From the NCBI GenBank assembly GCA_900751755.1, contig CAADSP010000013.1, positions 1 through 13,180 on the forward strand: 13,180 bases of DNA. Reading direction: 5' to 3'. Source of the DNA: an uncultured Collinsella sp. Its GTDB lineage: Bacteria > Actinomycetota > Coriobacteriia > Coriobacteriales > Coriobacteriaceae. Position 1 is the stretch's first letter. Each line of letters opens with the position of its first letter. The translations under genes were made by a program, and so were the position numbers. This document shows positions 1-6,160 of this stretch, piece by piece. The notes under the pieces were generated by a model. That model was not told the DNA's origin. It saw only the letters and a list, made by a program, of their open reading frames with translations, and did no database searches.

Positions 1-16
1 CCGGCAGAAAAGGAAC

Positions 17-204
17 GTCCCCAAGTGCCGGCCCGGCAACGCCGATGTTTTGGCGCGGACAGCGAAAGCCCGCCAGAGCGAGCAAGGGGCCTTGAAACAA
101 GGCGGCATTGACCTTCTGGTCATGCCGCCGAAGTTGAAAGGCAGATTGCCGCTCTGGCGGGCTTGCAGCGTCGAGCCGTTGCGCGGTTTGGAAAACCGCG
201 CAAC
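17..204 (-). repeat. Structured intergenic element, copy 1 (candidate structured RNA or palindromic repeat)
   Basis: This stretch directly follows the stop codon of the GntR gene at 210-929 and closely resembles 8551-8747. Its arms form three perfect or near-perfect stems. P1 is 15 bp (66-80 with 150-164). P2 lies inside it (101-108 with 122-129, continued by GACC/GGTC with one bulged base around a TTCT loop). A terminal hairpin is 12 bp (178-189 with 193-204). A short GGCA/TGCC hairpin also lies within P1. Compared with the second copy, the stem bases differ but pairing is kept. I assign the minus strand because both copies follow minus-strand genes; the direction of transcription is inferred. 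It may be a 3'-UTR structure, a small RNA or a mobile palindromic repeat. The family was not identified. Confidence 0.7.
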
Positions 205-209
205 TAGAG

Positions 210-929
210 CTACATCACCATGACGTAGCGGCTACCCACGTAGTACTGTTTGCCGAGCAAGACCGGCTCATCGTTGGGACCGGTAAAGCCGGCACGCAGA
301 TTGAGCAGCGGATCGTGCGGAGCAATGCCCAGCTCGGCCGCCTGCTCGGTATTGGCACGAACGGCCTCGACCGTGCGGTAGCCAACCGAAACAATCGGCG
401 TTCCGCCAACACGCTCGACCTCGGCAAAAATCGACTTGTCCTCAAGATCGGCCGTCAACAGCTCACGGTAGGCATCAAACGGCACAAAGATGTTCTCCTC
501 AAAGATGGGCTCGCCGTCGGCCGTACGCACGCGCTTGATATGCAGCAGCAGCGCATCCTTCTGCAGGCCAAAGAACTCCATCTCGTTTTGGCGCGCCGGA
601 ACGATCTGGCGATCGATCACGTGCGCACCGGCCTTCATGCCGTTGCCGGCACACAGCGCGGTAAACGTCTGCAGCGTCGAGGCGTGAAACTGGCGATTGA
701 TGTGCGGCGTGGAGACAAAGGTGCCACGGCCCTGCTGCTTAACCAGGTAGCCATCGGAGCACAGCTCCTCGACGGCGCGGCGCACCGTAATGCGGCTCAC
801 GTCGTACTGCTCGGCTAGCTCAAGCTCGGACGGAATACGCTCCTTGGGTGCATAAACACCTTTCTCGATCGCATCCTTGATTTCGTCGTAAATCTGCTGG
901 TAAAGCGGTGCATTTTTGGGCGCAGGCAT
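210..929 (-). CDS. GntR-family (HutC/UTRA subfamily) transcriptional regulator, GntR1
   Basis: The 239-residue product has an N-terminal winged helix-turn-helix (about residues 10-73, with the typical PSELELAEQYDVSRITVRRA and QGRGTFV segments). A UTRA ligand-binding domain follows (about 95-235). The length is normal for the HutC branch of GntR, whose members usually repress sugar or amino-sugar catabolism genes and are released by a phosphorylated sugar ligand. It lies at the downstream end of the leftward PTS/SIS1/HAD/YitT cluster. A 13-bp motif upstream at 969-981 is nearly the same as one in the EamA promoter and related to one in the PTS promoter, so it probably controls itself and those genes (inference). 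The ribosome binding site is weak (AAGAG). The ligand is unknown, perhaps a phosphorylated Amadori compound. Confidence 0.93.
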   Translation of the reverse strand: MPAPKNAPLYQQIYDEIKDAIEKGVYAPKERIPSELELAEQYDVSRITVRRAVEELCSDGYLVKQQGRGTFVSTPHINRQFHASTLQTFTALCAGNGMKAGAHVIDRQIVPARQNEMEFFGLQKDALLLHIKRVRTADGEPIFEENIFVPFDAYRELLTADLEDKSIFAEVERVGGTPIVSVGYRTVEAVRANTEQAAELGIAPHDPLLNLRAGFTGPNDEPVLLGKQYYVGSRYVMVM

Positions 930-968
930 ATCTAATCACTCTTATCGAAATATCGAAATAACTAATAC

Positions 969-981
969 GTATATAACGTCT
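969..981 (-). promoter_or_regulatory. Candidate GntR operator/-10 region upstream of GntR1
   Basis: On the minus strand this reads AGACGTTATATAC, which differs at one base from AGTCGTTATATAC in the EamA promoter (8398-8410 region). The TATATA core could serve as the -10 box, though no good -35 box is visible. A TTTCGATA direct repeat lies between it and the start codon. An autoregulatory site is inferred from this match. Confidence 0.45.
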
Positions 982-1021
982 CGTTTCATATTACCTCATA
1001 ATGATAAAACGATACACCCTC

Positions 1022-1065
1022 CCTACCAAAAAGCGACAGCTTCATTTTGGTAGGTTTTATCTGGG
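1022..1065. repeat. GGGACAGG-type palindromic repeat, copy A
   Basis: The ends CCTACCAAAA and TTTTGGTAGG are perfect inverted repeats around a short loop. The same unit plus an 11-base tail (TTTTATCTGGG) recurs in the same orientation at 3156-3199, and a related unit lies inverted at 10668-10700. This copy is degenerate in the loop (GCGACAGC instead of GGGACAGG). It lies in the 219-bp gap between YitT and GntR1. It resembles REP-type palindromes; the family is not proven. Confidence 0.6.
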
Positions 1066-1072
1066 CAAACGA

Positions 1073-1108
1073 GAGCCTCTCGAAAGCAACGGGGCTTTCG
1101 GGGGGCTC
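1073..1108. other. Hairpin downstream of YitT
   Basis: CGAAAGC (1081-1087) pairs with GCTTTCG (1094-1100), and GAGCC/GGCTC pair outside it. It lies 40 bp after the YitT stop codon. It lacks a clear U-tract on the minus strand, so it is only a possible 3'-end structure or weak terminator. Confidence 0.35.
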
Positions 1109-1148
1109 GTTCGGATGGGTTGCGCAGGACCGGCAAAATGCCAATACC

Positions 1149-2156
1149 CTACTTGCCGTCGTCCTGCTGCAGGCTGTCCTGTTCGCTGAGGCGCGCCTGC
1201 CTGCTGGCCATGCGTGCGGGCTTGTCGGGATCGGGAACGGCCGTGGGCATGGGCTCGTCGACATGACCACCCCACCAGCCGCCCACAAAGTTGAGCGTGT
1301 GGAACACGTTGATCACGGCGCCGGGATCAACGTCGCACACCAGCTTGATAATGTCCTGACTCTCGTAGGTCGAGACAACGGTGTTCAGCAGGTACATCTT
1401 TTCGCGGCTATATCCGCCGACGACCTCGGCGCAGCTAATGCCGTGCTGAAAATGGTTTACGTAGGCAGTCATGACCTCGTCTGCCTTGCGCGTCGTGATC
1501 TGCAGCGTCACGCGATCGTAGCGACGATAGAAACTGTCGATGGTCTTGGTCGAAATAAACTGGAACACGATGGAATACGCCGCCTTGTCCCAGCCAAACA
1601 TAAAGCCAAAGATCGCCAGGATAAAGCAGTTGAAACCAAAGATGACGCCCCAGATGGTCTTGCCCGTGTGGTTGGAGACCCACAGCGCGATAAAGTCGGT
1701 GCCGCCGGTGGATGCGCCGGATTTAAGTGCGACGGCAGCGCCCAGACCCGAGACCACGCCGCCAAAAATGATGAGCATGATCTTGTCGCCCAAAAATGGA
1801 GCGAAGTGAAAGACGTTGAGGAACAGCGACGAGAGCACGACCTGCATCATCGAGAAGATGACGAAGCGCTTGCTGATGCCGCTCCAGCATAGGAGCGCCA
1901 CGGGGATGTTGAGCGCGAGCATACCGAGCGAGATGTCGATGTGAACGCCGCCCAGCGAGGTAACGCGATCGAGCAGGACCGCAACGCCGGTGAGGCCGCT
2001 CGGAAGCAAGTCGGCGGGCTGAATGAACGCCTGGATCAGGAATGTCTGGAGAACGGCGGAAATCGTGACCGCCACGGCAGTAATAGCGCGGCGGACGATG
2101 GTGAGGCGGCCGAGTACGAGCACTCGGTCCGTGAGCTGATCGATGGCGTTCGCCAC
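1149..2156 (-). CDS. YitT family membrane protein (with C-terminal DUF2179 domain)
   Basis: The product has 335 residues. The N-terminal part carries five or so hydrophobic segments (about 20-200) with the small-residue-rich YitT features, such as LPSGLTGVAVLLD and GASTGGTDFIALWV. A soluble DUF2179-type domain follows (about 205-290, containing RYDRVTLQITTRKADEV). The last 40 residues are polar and probably disordered. The start is GTG at 2154-2156, supported by AAAGGAG six bases upstream. YitT proteins are integral membrane proteins of uncertain function, sometimes described as putative transporters. It follows the HAD gene after a 354-bp gap with repeats, so co-transcription with the PTS cluster is doubtful. 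A link to sugar-amine use is suggested only by position. Confidence 0.92.
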   Translation of the reverse strand: MANAIDQLTDRVLVLGRLTIVRRAITAVAVTISAVLQTFLIQAFIQPADLLPSGLTGVAVLLDRVTSLGGVHIDISLGMLALNIPVALLCWSGISKRFVIFSMMQVVLSSLFLNVFHFAPFLGDKIMLIIFGGVVSGLGAAVALKSGASTGGTDFIALWVSNHTGKTIWGVIFGFNCFILAIFGFMFGWDKAAYSIVFQFISTKTIDSFYRRYDRVTLQITTRKADEVMTAYVNHFQHGISCAEVVGGYSREKMYLLNTVVSTYESQDIIKLVCDVDPGAVINVFHTLNFVGGWWGGHVDEPMPTAVPDPDKPARMASRQARLSEQDSLQQDDGK

Positions 2157-2294
2157 GCAGGCTCCTTTCGAAGGCAGATGTAGTTGTGGGGTATGTCCGC
2201 GATTGTAGCATGGAGCGTGCGGGAGCGCTTCAATTCACCCTCTCTCGACAACCAAAGCGGGACCAGCAACCCCACGACCAAAGGCCTAAATTAC

Positions 2295-2413
2295 AAGTGA
2301 GTAGACTTTTTACGATCTGCCGAGCACACCCAAAACCGCCACCCCTGTGACCTGCGGTTTTACAAAGGAAGATATGCATTGTGCTCGGCCTGCGCCAAAA
2401 AGTCTACTCACTT
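2295..2413. repeat. 119-bp nested palindrome, MITE-like
   Basis: The outer arms are perfect 17-bp inverted repeats (2295-2311, AAGTGAGTAGACTTTTT, with 2397-2413). Inside are a second 10-bp pair (GCCGAGCACA 2319-2328 with 2380-2389) and a third 8-bp pair (AAAACCGC 2332-2339 with 2354-2361). There is no coding capacity and no obvious target-site duplication. It lies in the 354-bp gene-free gap between HAD and YitT (2157-2510). It could be a non-autonomous mobile element, a bidirectional terminator or a structured RNA. Confidence 0.7.
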
Positions 2414-2459
2414 AGCCCGAATCGAAGCCAAACGGATCCAAATAGATGACAAATTAAGC

Positions 2460-2507
2460 CAATCCGCAGCAAAAGACGCGTGAATCAGTGCTTCTCGCGG
2501 CGGATTG
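2460..2507 (-). terminator. Possible terminator or 3'-end hairpin after the HAD gene
   Basis: CAATCCGC and GCGGATTG (2500-2507 and 2460-2467 read on the minus strand) can pair, with CGCG/CGCG inside. The AT-rich run GCTTAATTTG follows on the minus strand. It starts three bases after the HAD stop codon. The large internal loop makes a true intrinsic terminator uncertain. Confidence 0.35.
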
Positions 2508-2510
2508 ACG

Positions 2511-3140
2511 CTACAAAGCGGCCAAAATGTCGGTCAGATTATCGATAACGGCATCGGCTCGCGATTGATCGAGGCTGACACCCTCGTGCGGACGCAGCGC
2601 CAGGACGCGGGCGCCGGAGCGCTTGCCAGCCTCGATGCCCAAAGGCGAGTCCTCGATAACCAGGCACTCGGCAGGCTCCACCCCCAGCGCCTCCATGGCA
2701 CGCAAGTAGATCTCGGGGTCGGGCTTAAACGCACTGCACTCGTGACCGCTGATGGTGTAGTCCAGCACGTCGGCGATACCGGCAATCTCCACCAGCTCGT
2801 CGATCAGCTCGCGATAGGACGAGCTCGCGATGGCGCACTTCACGCCGCGCTCATGTAGCTCACGCATCACCGGTTCCGTCTGCTCGTTGAGCAGCTCGGC
2901 ATACGGAACGGGGTGGTCCGGGCTATAGACCTGCTTGTACTCCACGCGCAGACGCTCGCGCAGCTCAATATTGTCGGGCACCAGCGCCTCCCAAATGGCG
3001 GGCTCGTTAGACCCCGAAAGATCGGGGATCTCGTCAAAGTGGAACCCCTTCTCTTCCATAAACGCCACGCGGCGACGGTTGTAGAACCACTCGGTATCGA
3101 CCAGCACGCCGTCCATGTCAAACAGCACTGCCTTGATCAT
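2511..3140 (-). CDS. HAD-superfamily phosphatase (subfamily IA, beta-phosphoglucomutase/phosphatase-like)
   Basis: I place the start at the ATG at 3138-3140, giving 209 residues. GGAGGAG lies six bases upstream, and the protein then begins at once with the first HAD motif. The four motifs are intact: D8-x-D10 (nucleophile and acid/base) in VLFDMDGVLVD, S106 in IASSS, K139 in AFKPDPEIY, and E163-D164 in VIEDSPLGIEAG. A helical cap domain lies between motifs I and II (about 16-85). Such enzymes dephosphorylate small sugar phosphates or act as phosphosugar mutases in the cytoplasm. It follows SIS1, separated by SIS1's terminator. Its substrate could be a phosphosugar released by the deglycases, but this is inference. 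Confidence 0.92.
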   Translation of the reverse strand: MIKAVLFDMDGVLVDTEWFYNRRRVAFMEEKGFHFDEIPDLSGSNEPAIWEALVPDNIELRERLRVEYKQVYSPDHPVPYAELLNEQTEPVMRELHERGVKCAIASSSYRELIDELVEIAGIADVLDYTISGHECSAFKPDPEIYLRAMEALGVEPAECLVIEDSPLGIEAGKRSGARVLALRPHEGVSLDQSRADAVIDNLTDILAAL

Positions 3141-3155
3141 ACGCATCTCCTCCCA

Positions 3156-3199
3156 CCTGCCAAAAAGGGACAGGTTTATTTTGGTAGGTTTTATCTGGG
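3156..3199. repeat. GGGACAGG-type palindromic repeat, copy B
   Basis: CCTGCCAAAA and TTTTGGTAGG form an imperfect inverted repeat around GGGACAGGTTTA. An 11-base tail, TTTTATCTGGG, is shared exactly with copy A at 1022-1065. It lies just upstream of the HAD ribosome binding site, so it would be in the 5' leader of that gene. Confidence 0.65.
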
Positions 3200-3233
3200 A
3201 TTTGCGACGCGACAGACACGCCCTCCCCAGAGC

Positions 3234-3266
3234 AAAAAAGGGGACGGAGCGCAAACCCCATCCCCT
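3234..3266 (-). terminator. Rho-independent terminator of the PTS-SIS1 operon
   Basis: On the minus strand AGGGGATGGGG pairs with CTCCGTCCCCT (11 bp, including G-U pairs) around a six-base loop, followed by a run of Ts (TTTTTT overlapping the stem end). It lies about 35 bp after the SIS1 stop codon and so ends the transcript before the HAD gene. Confidence 0.75.
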
Positions 3267-3280
3267 CTCAATCAACCCGT

Positions 3281-3297
3281 AAGGTCTACTTACTTGT
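3281..3297. repeat. Single-arm relative of the 119-bp palindrome
   Basis: AAGGTCTACTTACTTGT matches an arm of the palindrome at 2295-2413 (AAAGTCTACTCACTTGT, counting the flanking bases) at 15 of 17 positions. No second arm is seen nearby. It may be a remnant or an independent occurrence of the motif. It lies directly after the SIS1 stop codon. Confidence 0.4.
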
Positions 3298-3299
3298 GA

Positions 3300-4283
3300 T
3301 TAGTAGGAAAGCTTCCACATGTAGCGACGCATGGTCAGCGGGTGCTGACGGGCCTCGGCGATCTGGTTGCCGTACTCGCGCATAACGGCGAGGTGCAGCA
3401 GCGGGTTGAAGTAGGTGACGACGCTCGCGGGCACGGCGTCGGCCAGGCCGTAGTCCTTGGAGTCGATCAGAGCGACCTTGGCGCCCATGCGCTTAAGGAA
3501 GGTGAGGGCGCGGGCGTCCATCGGACGGGTAGCGCCATCGGACATGAAGAAGACGTAGGGCTTACCCTCGGTGGAAACCTCGAACGGGCCGTGGAAGTAC
3601 TCGCCGGTGTTGTAGGCGGCGGCGTCGATCCACTGCATCTCGGTGAACAGGAAGGCAGCGTGAGAATAAGCCATCTTCTCGGAGGCACCGGAAGCCATGA
3701 AGTAGATCATCTTGTCGTCCTTGAAGTCCTCGGCGAACTTCTTGGCGAGTTTCTTGCAGGACTGAGCGGCGTTCTCGCAGAGCTCGAAGACGTTGGTGAG
3801 GCCGGTGATCATGTCCTCGTAGTGGTCATAACCCTCGGTCTGCTGAAGGATCTCGACAGCAAGAGCGATGGCATAGCCAGGCTTCTCGCACTTGGCAGCG
3901 AAGTTGGCGTGGAAGCCGTGAACGATGACGTAGTCAGCGTCGACGGTCAGAGCGGAACCAGCCTTGTTGGTGAGGGAGACGACCGGGCAGTTGTGCTTCT
4001 TGGCGGTCTTGTTGGCCTCGACGGTCTCGGGCGTGGAGCCACCGAGGGAGCAGGTGATCACGAAGGTGTGCTCGTTGACCCAGGAAGGCGTGTCGTAGTT
4101 GAACTCGTTAGCAGTGAAGATCTGAACGTTCAGCTTGTCCGTGTTGTTGGCCAGGAAGTACTTGGCGGGGTAAAGGTCGGACATGGAAGCACCGCAGCCG
4201 ACGAAAGCGACGCTGTGGATCTCGTGGTTGGACAGGACGTCAGCGACGATCTGCTTAGGGAGGTTAAGGTCGATCTCGTACAT
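3300..4283 (-). CDS. SIS-domain sugar-amine-6-phosphate deglycase-like protein (SIS1; FrlB/GfrF-like)
   Basis: The ATG at 4281-4283 is chosen because AAAGGA lies nine bases upstream and the protein begins just before the first SIS domain, giving 327 residues. The domains are SIS-1 at about 22-150 (VGCGAS at 28-33, SLGGSTPET at 79-87) and SIS-2 at about 190-310. E215 and H231 (within GEYFHGPFE), 16 residues apart, match the spacing of the catalytic acid/base pair described for the deglycase FraB (E214/H230). The C-terminus RRYMWKLSY resembles FrlB. Such enzymes split fructosamine- or glucosamine-type 6-phosphates into a hexose 6-phosphate and an amine. It is the last gene of the PTS operon and sits 200 bp after IID, with two hairpins between. 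The fructoselysine-6-P assignment is likely but not certain; a GlmS-like isomerase or another deglycase is possible. Confidence 0.9.
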   Translation of the reverse strand: MYEIDLNLPKQIVADVLSNHEIHSVAFVGCGASMSDLYPAKYFLANNTDKLNVQIFTANEFNYDTPSWVNEHTFVITCSLGGSTPETVEANKTAKKHNCPVVSLTNKAGSALTVDADYVIVHGFHANFAAKCEKPGYAIALAVEILQQTEGYDHYEDMITGLTNVFELCENAAQSCKKLAKKFAEDFKDDKMIYFMASGASEKMAYSHAAFLFTEMQWIDAAAYNTGEYFHGPFEVSTEGKPYVFFMSDGATRPMDARALTFLKRMGAKVALIDSKDYGLADAVPASVVTYFNPLLHLAVMREYGNQIAEARQHPLTMRRYMWKLSY

Positions 4284-4373
4284 CTGACACATTCCTTTCA
4301 ATTTTTGCGGCGCCACATTGCCGGGCGCTCGCAGGGTTACCGTGGTTTGGACCGAGTCGCCGGCCCGTTGAGG

Positions 4374-4404
4374 ATGCGACAAAGGGACTGTCCCATTGTC
4401 GCAT
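4374..4404. other. Near-perfect palindromic hairpin between IID and SIS1
   Basis: ATGCGACAA (4374-4382) pairs with TTGTCGCAT (4396-4404), and GGGAC pairs with GTCCC across a single T, leaving one A/A mismatch. The core GGGACTGTCCC resembles the GGGACAG found in the other repeats. There is no U-tract on the minus strand, so it is more likely an mRNA processing or stability site, or a repeat, than a terminator. Confidence 0.6.
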
Positions 4405-4417
4405 TTTGGGGATGGAA

Positions 4418-4448
4418 GCCTGCCTGGGGTATGGGATGCCAGGCAGGC
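4418..4448. other. Hairpin after IID
   Basis: GCCTGCCTGG (4418-4427) pairs perfectly with CCAGGCAGGC (4439-4448) around an 11-base loop, 34 bases after the IID stop codon. No U-tract follows on the minus strand. Together with the neighbouring palindrome it would protect the 3' end of PTS mRNA or reduce read-through into SIS1 (inference). Confidence 0.55.
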
Positions 4449-4482
4449 TCCCCGGGGAAAGCGATTAGACGCTTGGTCGCGA

Positions 4483-5316
4483 CTAGGCCAGGATGCCGGC
4501 CGCGGAGAGGGCGATGCCGCCCACGATGGCGATCACGAGAAGCCAACCGGTGTTGACATTCTTCTTGATGAGCCAGTACATAAGGCCGGTGAGGCCGAGG
4601 GAGATCATCTGGGGCATCATGCCATCCAGGATGTCCTGGATCACGACGGTGCCGTCAGCGAACTGCAGCGGGGTGGTGGCGCCGATCAGCGTGGCGATCA
4701 TGCCGCCCACGGACATAAGACCCACGATGCCGCAGACATACATGAGCTTCTCCATGAGGTCGCCGCCCTGAAGCTTGCTCAGGTACTCGTGGCCGCCCTG
4801 ATAGCCCATCTTGGCTGCGAACCAAGTAATCAGCACGGAGGGGACGATGGAGATGAGAAGGGCCAGGATCGGGCCCATGATGGAGCCCTGCTGAGCCAGC
4901 TGAACGCCCAAGCCAAAGGCGATAACGCGGATGGTGCCCTGGAAGAAGGAGTCACCGATGCCGGAAAGCGGGCCCATAAGGGAGGTCTTGACCGCGTTAA
5001 TCGAATCGGGGTTGAAGTTCTCGGGATCCTTGGCGTACTCCTCCTCCATGGAGGCGGCGAGGCCCAGGATGAAAGCGCTCGTCTGCGGGGTGCAGTTGTA
5101 GAACGCCATGTGACGGTGGTAAGCCTCTTTCTTAGCAGCAAGCTGCTTGGGGTCGGACTCGTCCGGATAGAGGCGATCGAGCGTGGGAACCATACCGTAG
5201 AGGAAGCCCATGTTCATCTGACGCTCGTAGTTCCAAGAGGCCTGGATGGCCCAGGAGCGCCAGAAGAACTGGCTGACCTTCTTGTTCAGGGACACGTCCT
5301 TGGTTGCGGTTGCCAT
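4483..5316 (-). CDS. PTS system mannose/fructose/sorbose family, IID component
   Basis: The start is ATG at 5314-5316, giving 277 residues. The Shine-Dalgarno sequence AAGGAGG overlaps the IIC stop codon (TAAGGAGG), so the two genes are translationally linked. Features typical of IID are FFWRSWAIQASWNYERQMNMGF near the N-terminus (residues about 18-38), PLSGIGDSFFQGTIR in the middle, and hydrophobic segments at the C-terminus (about 120-275). IID forms the membrane channel with IIC and carries the substrate in while IIB phosphorylates it. Length is normal for the family. Substrate is not predictable from sequence alone; context points to a sugar-amine conjugate. Confidence 0.95.
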   Translation of the reverse strand: MATATKDVSLNKKVSQFFWRSWAIQASWNYERQMNMGFLYGMVPTLDRLYPDESDPKQLAAKKEAYHRHMAFYNCTPQTSAFILGLAASMEEEYAKDPENFNPDSINAVKTSLMGPLSGIGDSFFQGTIRVIAFGLGVQLAQQGSIMGPILALLISIVPSVLITWFAAKMGYQGGHEYLSKLQGGDLMEKLMYVCGIVGLMSVGGMIATLIGATTPLQFADGTVVIQDILDGMMPQMISLGLTGLMYWLIKKNVNTGWLLVIAIVGGIALSAAGILA

Positions 5317-5329
5317 AGTGTGTTCCTCC

Positions 5330-6124
5330 TTAGTCTTCGTCGTCTTCGAGCGGATCGTAGTCGGAATCGACACCGGCGGCTGCATGGGAACCGTTGAACT
5401 TGAAGCCCATGAAGACGACAGCCAGGCACACACCGATCAGAGCGACCGCGATGACGGACAGGTTGAGGTAAGCGGCGAGCAGGAAACCGATGAACAGGAA
5501 CGGAGTCATACCCTTCTTGATCATCATGGTGAGCAGCAGGGCCAAGCCGTAGGCGGTCATGATCTTGGTCGAAACGTTAAGACCAGTGGACAGCCACTCG
5601 GGAACCATGTTGACGATGGCCTGAACCAGGTCGGTGCCAACAAAGACGGCGAGGAAGATCGGCAGGAAGTACATGATGGCGTACAAACCGGAACCGGCGC
5701 AGATGTGCATACGGTAGGCGGTCTTGAACTTTCCGTTATCAATCGCGTTATCTGCCACATGGGTGAGGACGGCGATGATGGAACGGAACACGATGCCGAG
5801 GAGCTGACCCAGGACGGCGACCGGGATGGCGATCGTCATGGCGGTCTCGGCGGAAGCATCGGTCAGGCACGCAAAGGCAGCGGCCACGATGCCGCCCAGG
5901 ACCATATCGGGCGGAACGGCGGCGCCGACCTGCACCAGGCCCATGGACACGAGCTCGACGGCGGCACCGACGGCAAGACCGGTGGGCACATCGCCCAGCA
6001 GCAGACCGACGAGCGTAGCGCCAACGAGGGGCTGCTCGAAGTTAAGACGACCGAGCAGGCGGGAGTCCCACATGCAGAACACGCCGACGAGGCCGACGAG
6101 CACCGCACTGATGAACGTATTCAT
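5330..6124 (-). CDS. PTS system mannose/fructose/sorbose family, IIC component
   Basis: The 264-residue product is strongly hydrophobic over residues 1-235, with several membrane segments and the family signature around residues 40-75 (GDVPTGLAVGAAVELVSMG, then GAAVPPDM). The last 25 residues are very acidic (DYDPLEDDED at the end), which is a mild oddity of this protein. The start ATG at 6122-6124 has AAAGGAG upstream. It lies 36 bp after the IIA-IIB gene and is followed by IID with only 13 bases between. IIC provides the sugar-binding membrane part of the permease. Confidence 0.95.
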   Translation of the reverse strand: MNTFISAVLVGLVGVFCMWDSRLLGRLNFEQPLVGATLVGLLLGDVPTGLAVGAAVELVSMGLVQVGAAVPPDMVLGGIVAAAFACLTDASAETAMTIAIPVAVLGQLLGIVFRSIIAVLTHVADNAIDNGKFKTAYRMHICAGSGLYAIMYFLPIFLAVFVGTDLVQAIVNMVPEWLSTGLNVSTKIMTAYGLALLLTMMIKKGMTPFLFIGFLLAAYLNLSVIAVALIGVCLAVVFMGFKFNGSHAAAGVDSDYDPLEDDED

Positions 6125-6160
6125 ACCCTTCTCCTTTCAGTCAGGCAAAAGCCTGGTTGA

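Noticed and set aside
1..209. Possible CRISPR array or tRNA in the repeat-rich left end
   Set aside because: There are no regularly spaced direct repeats, and the fold is not a cloverleaf; the long P1 stem with an internal hairpin fits a different structure.
2295..2413. Reading the palindrome as a classic intrinsic terminator
   Set aside because: The arms are far apart, and although T runs are present at the arm edges, the length and nested structure are unlike a simple terminator. A terminator role remains possible but is not the main call.
3141..3275. N-terminal extension of the HAD protein
   Set aside because: The extension is translated from repeat copy B and the SIS1 terminator; the ATG at 3138-3140 has a strong ribosome binding site and begins right at the HAD motif.
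4284..4382. Longer start for SIS1
   Set aside because: The extra residues have no SIS similarity and the frame overlaps the hairpin; the ATG at 4281-4283 has a Shine-Dalgarno sequence.
3342..4556. Long plus-strand open frame (404 codons) opposite SIS1, with similar long frames at 1047-1892, 4396-5397, 5246-6160 and 8792-9766
   Set aside because: They are antisense shadows of well-supported genes in GC-rich DNA; the translations show no recognisable domain and low complexity.
5317..5433. Longer start for IID
   Set aside because: It would overlap the IIC coding region by about 100 bases with a non-family sequence; the inner ATG has AAGGAGG upstream.
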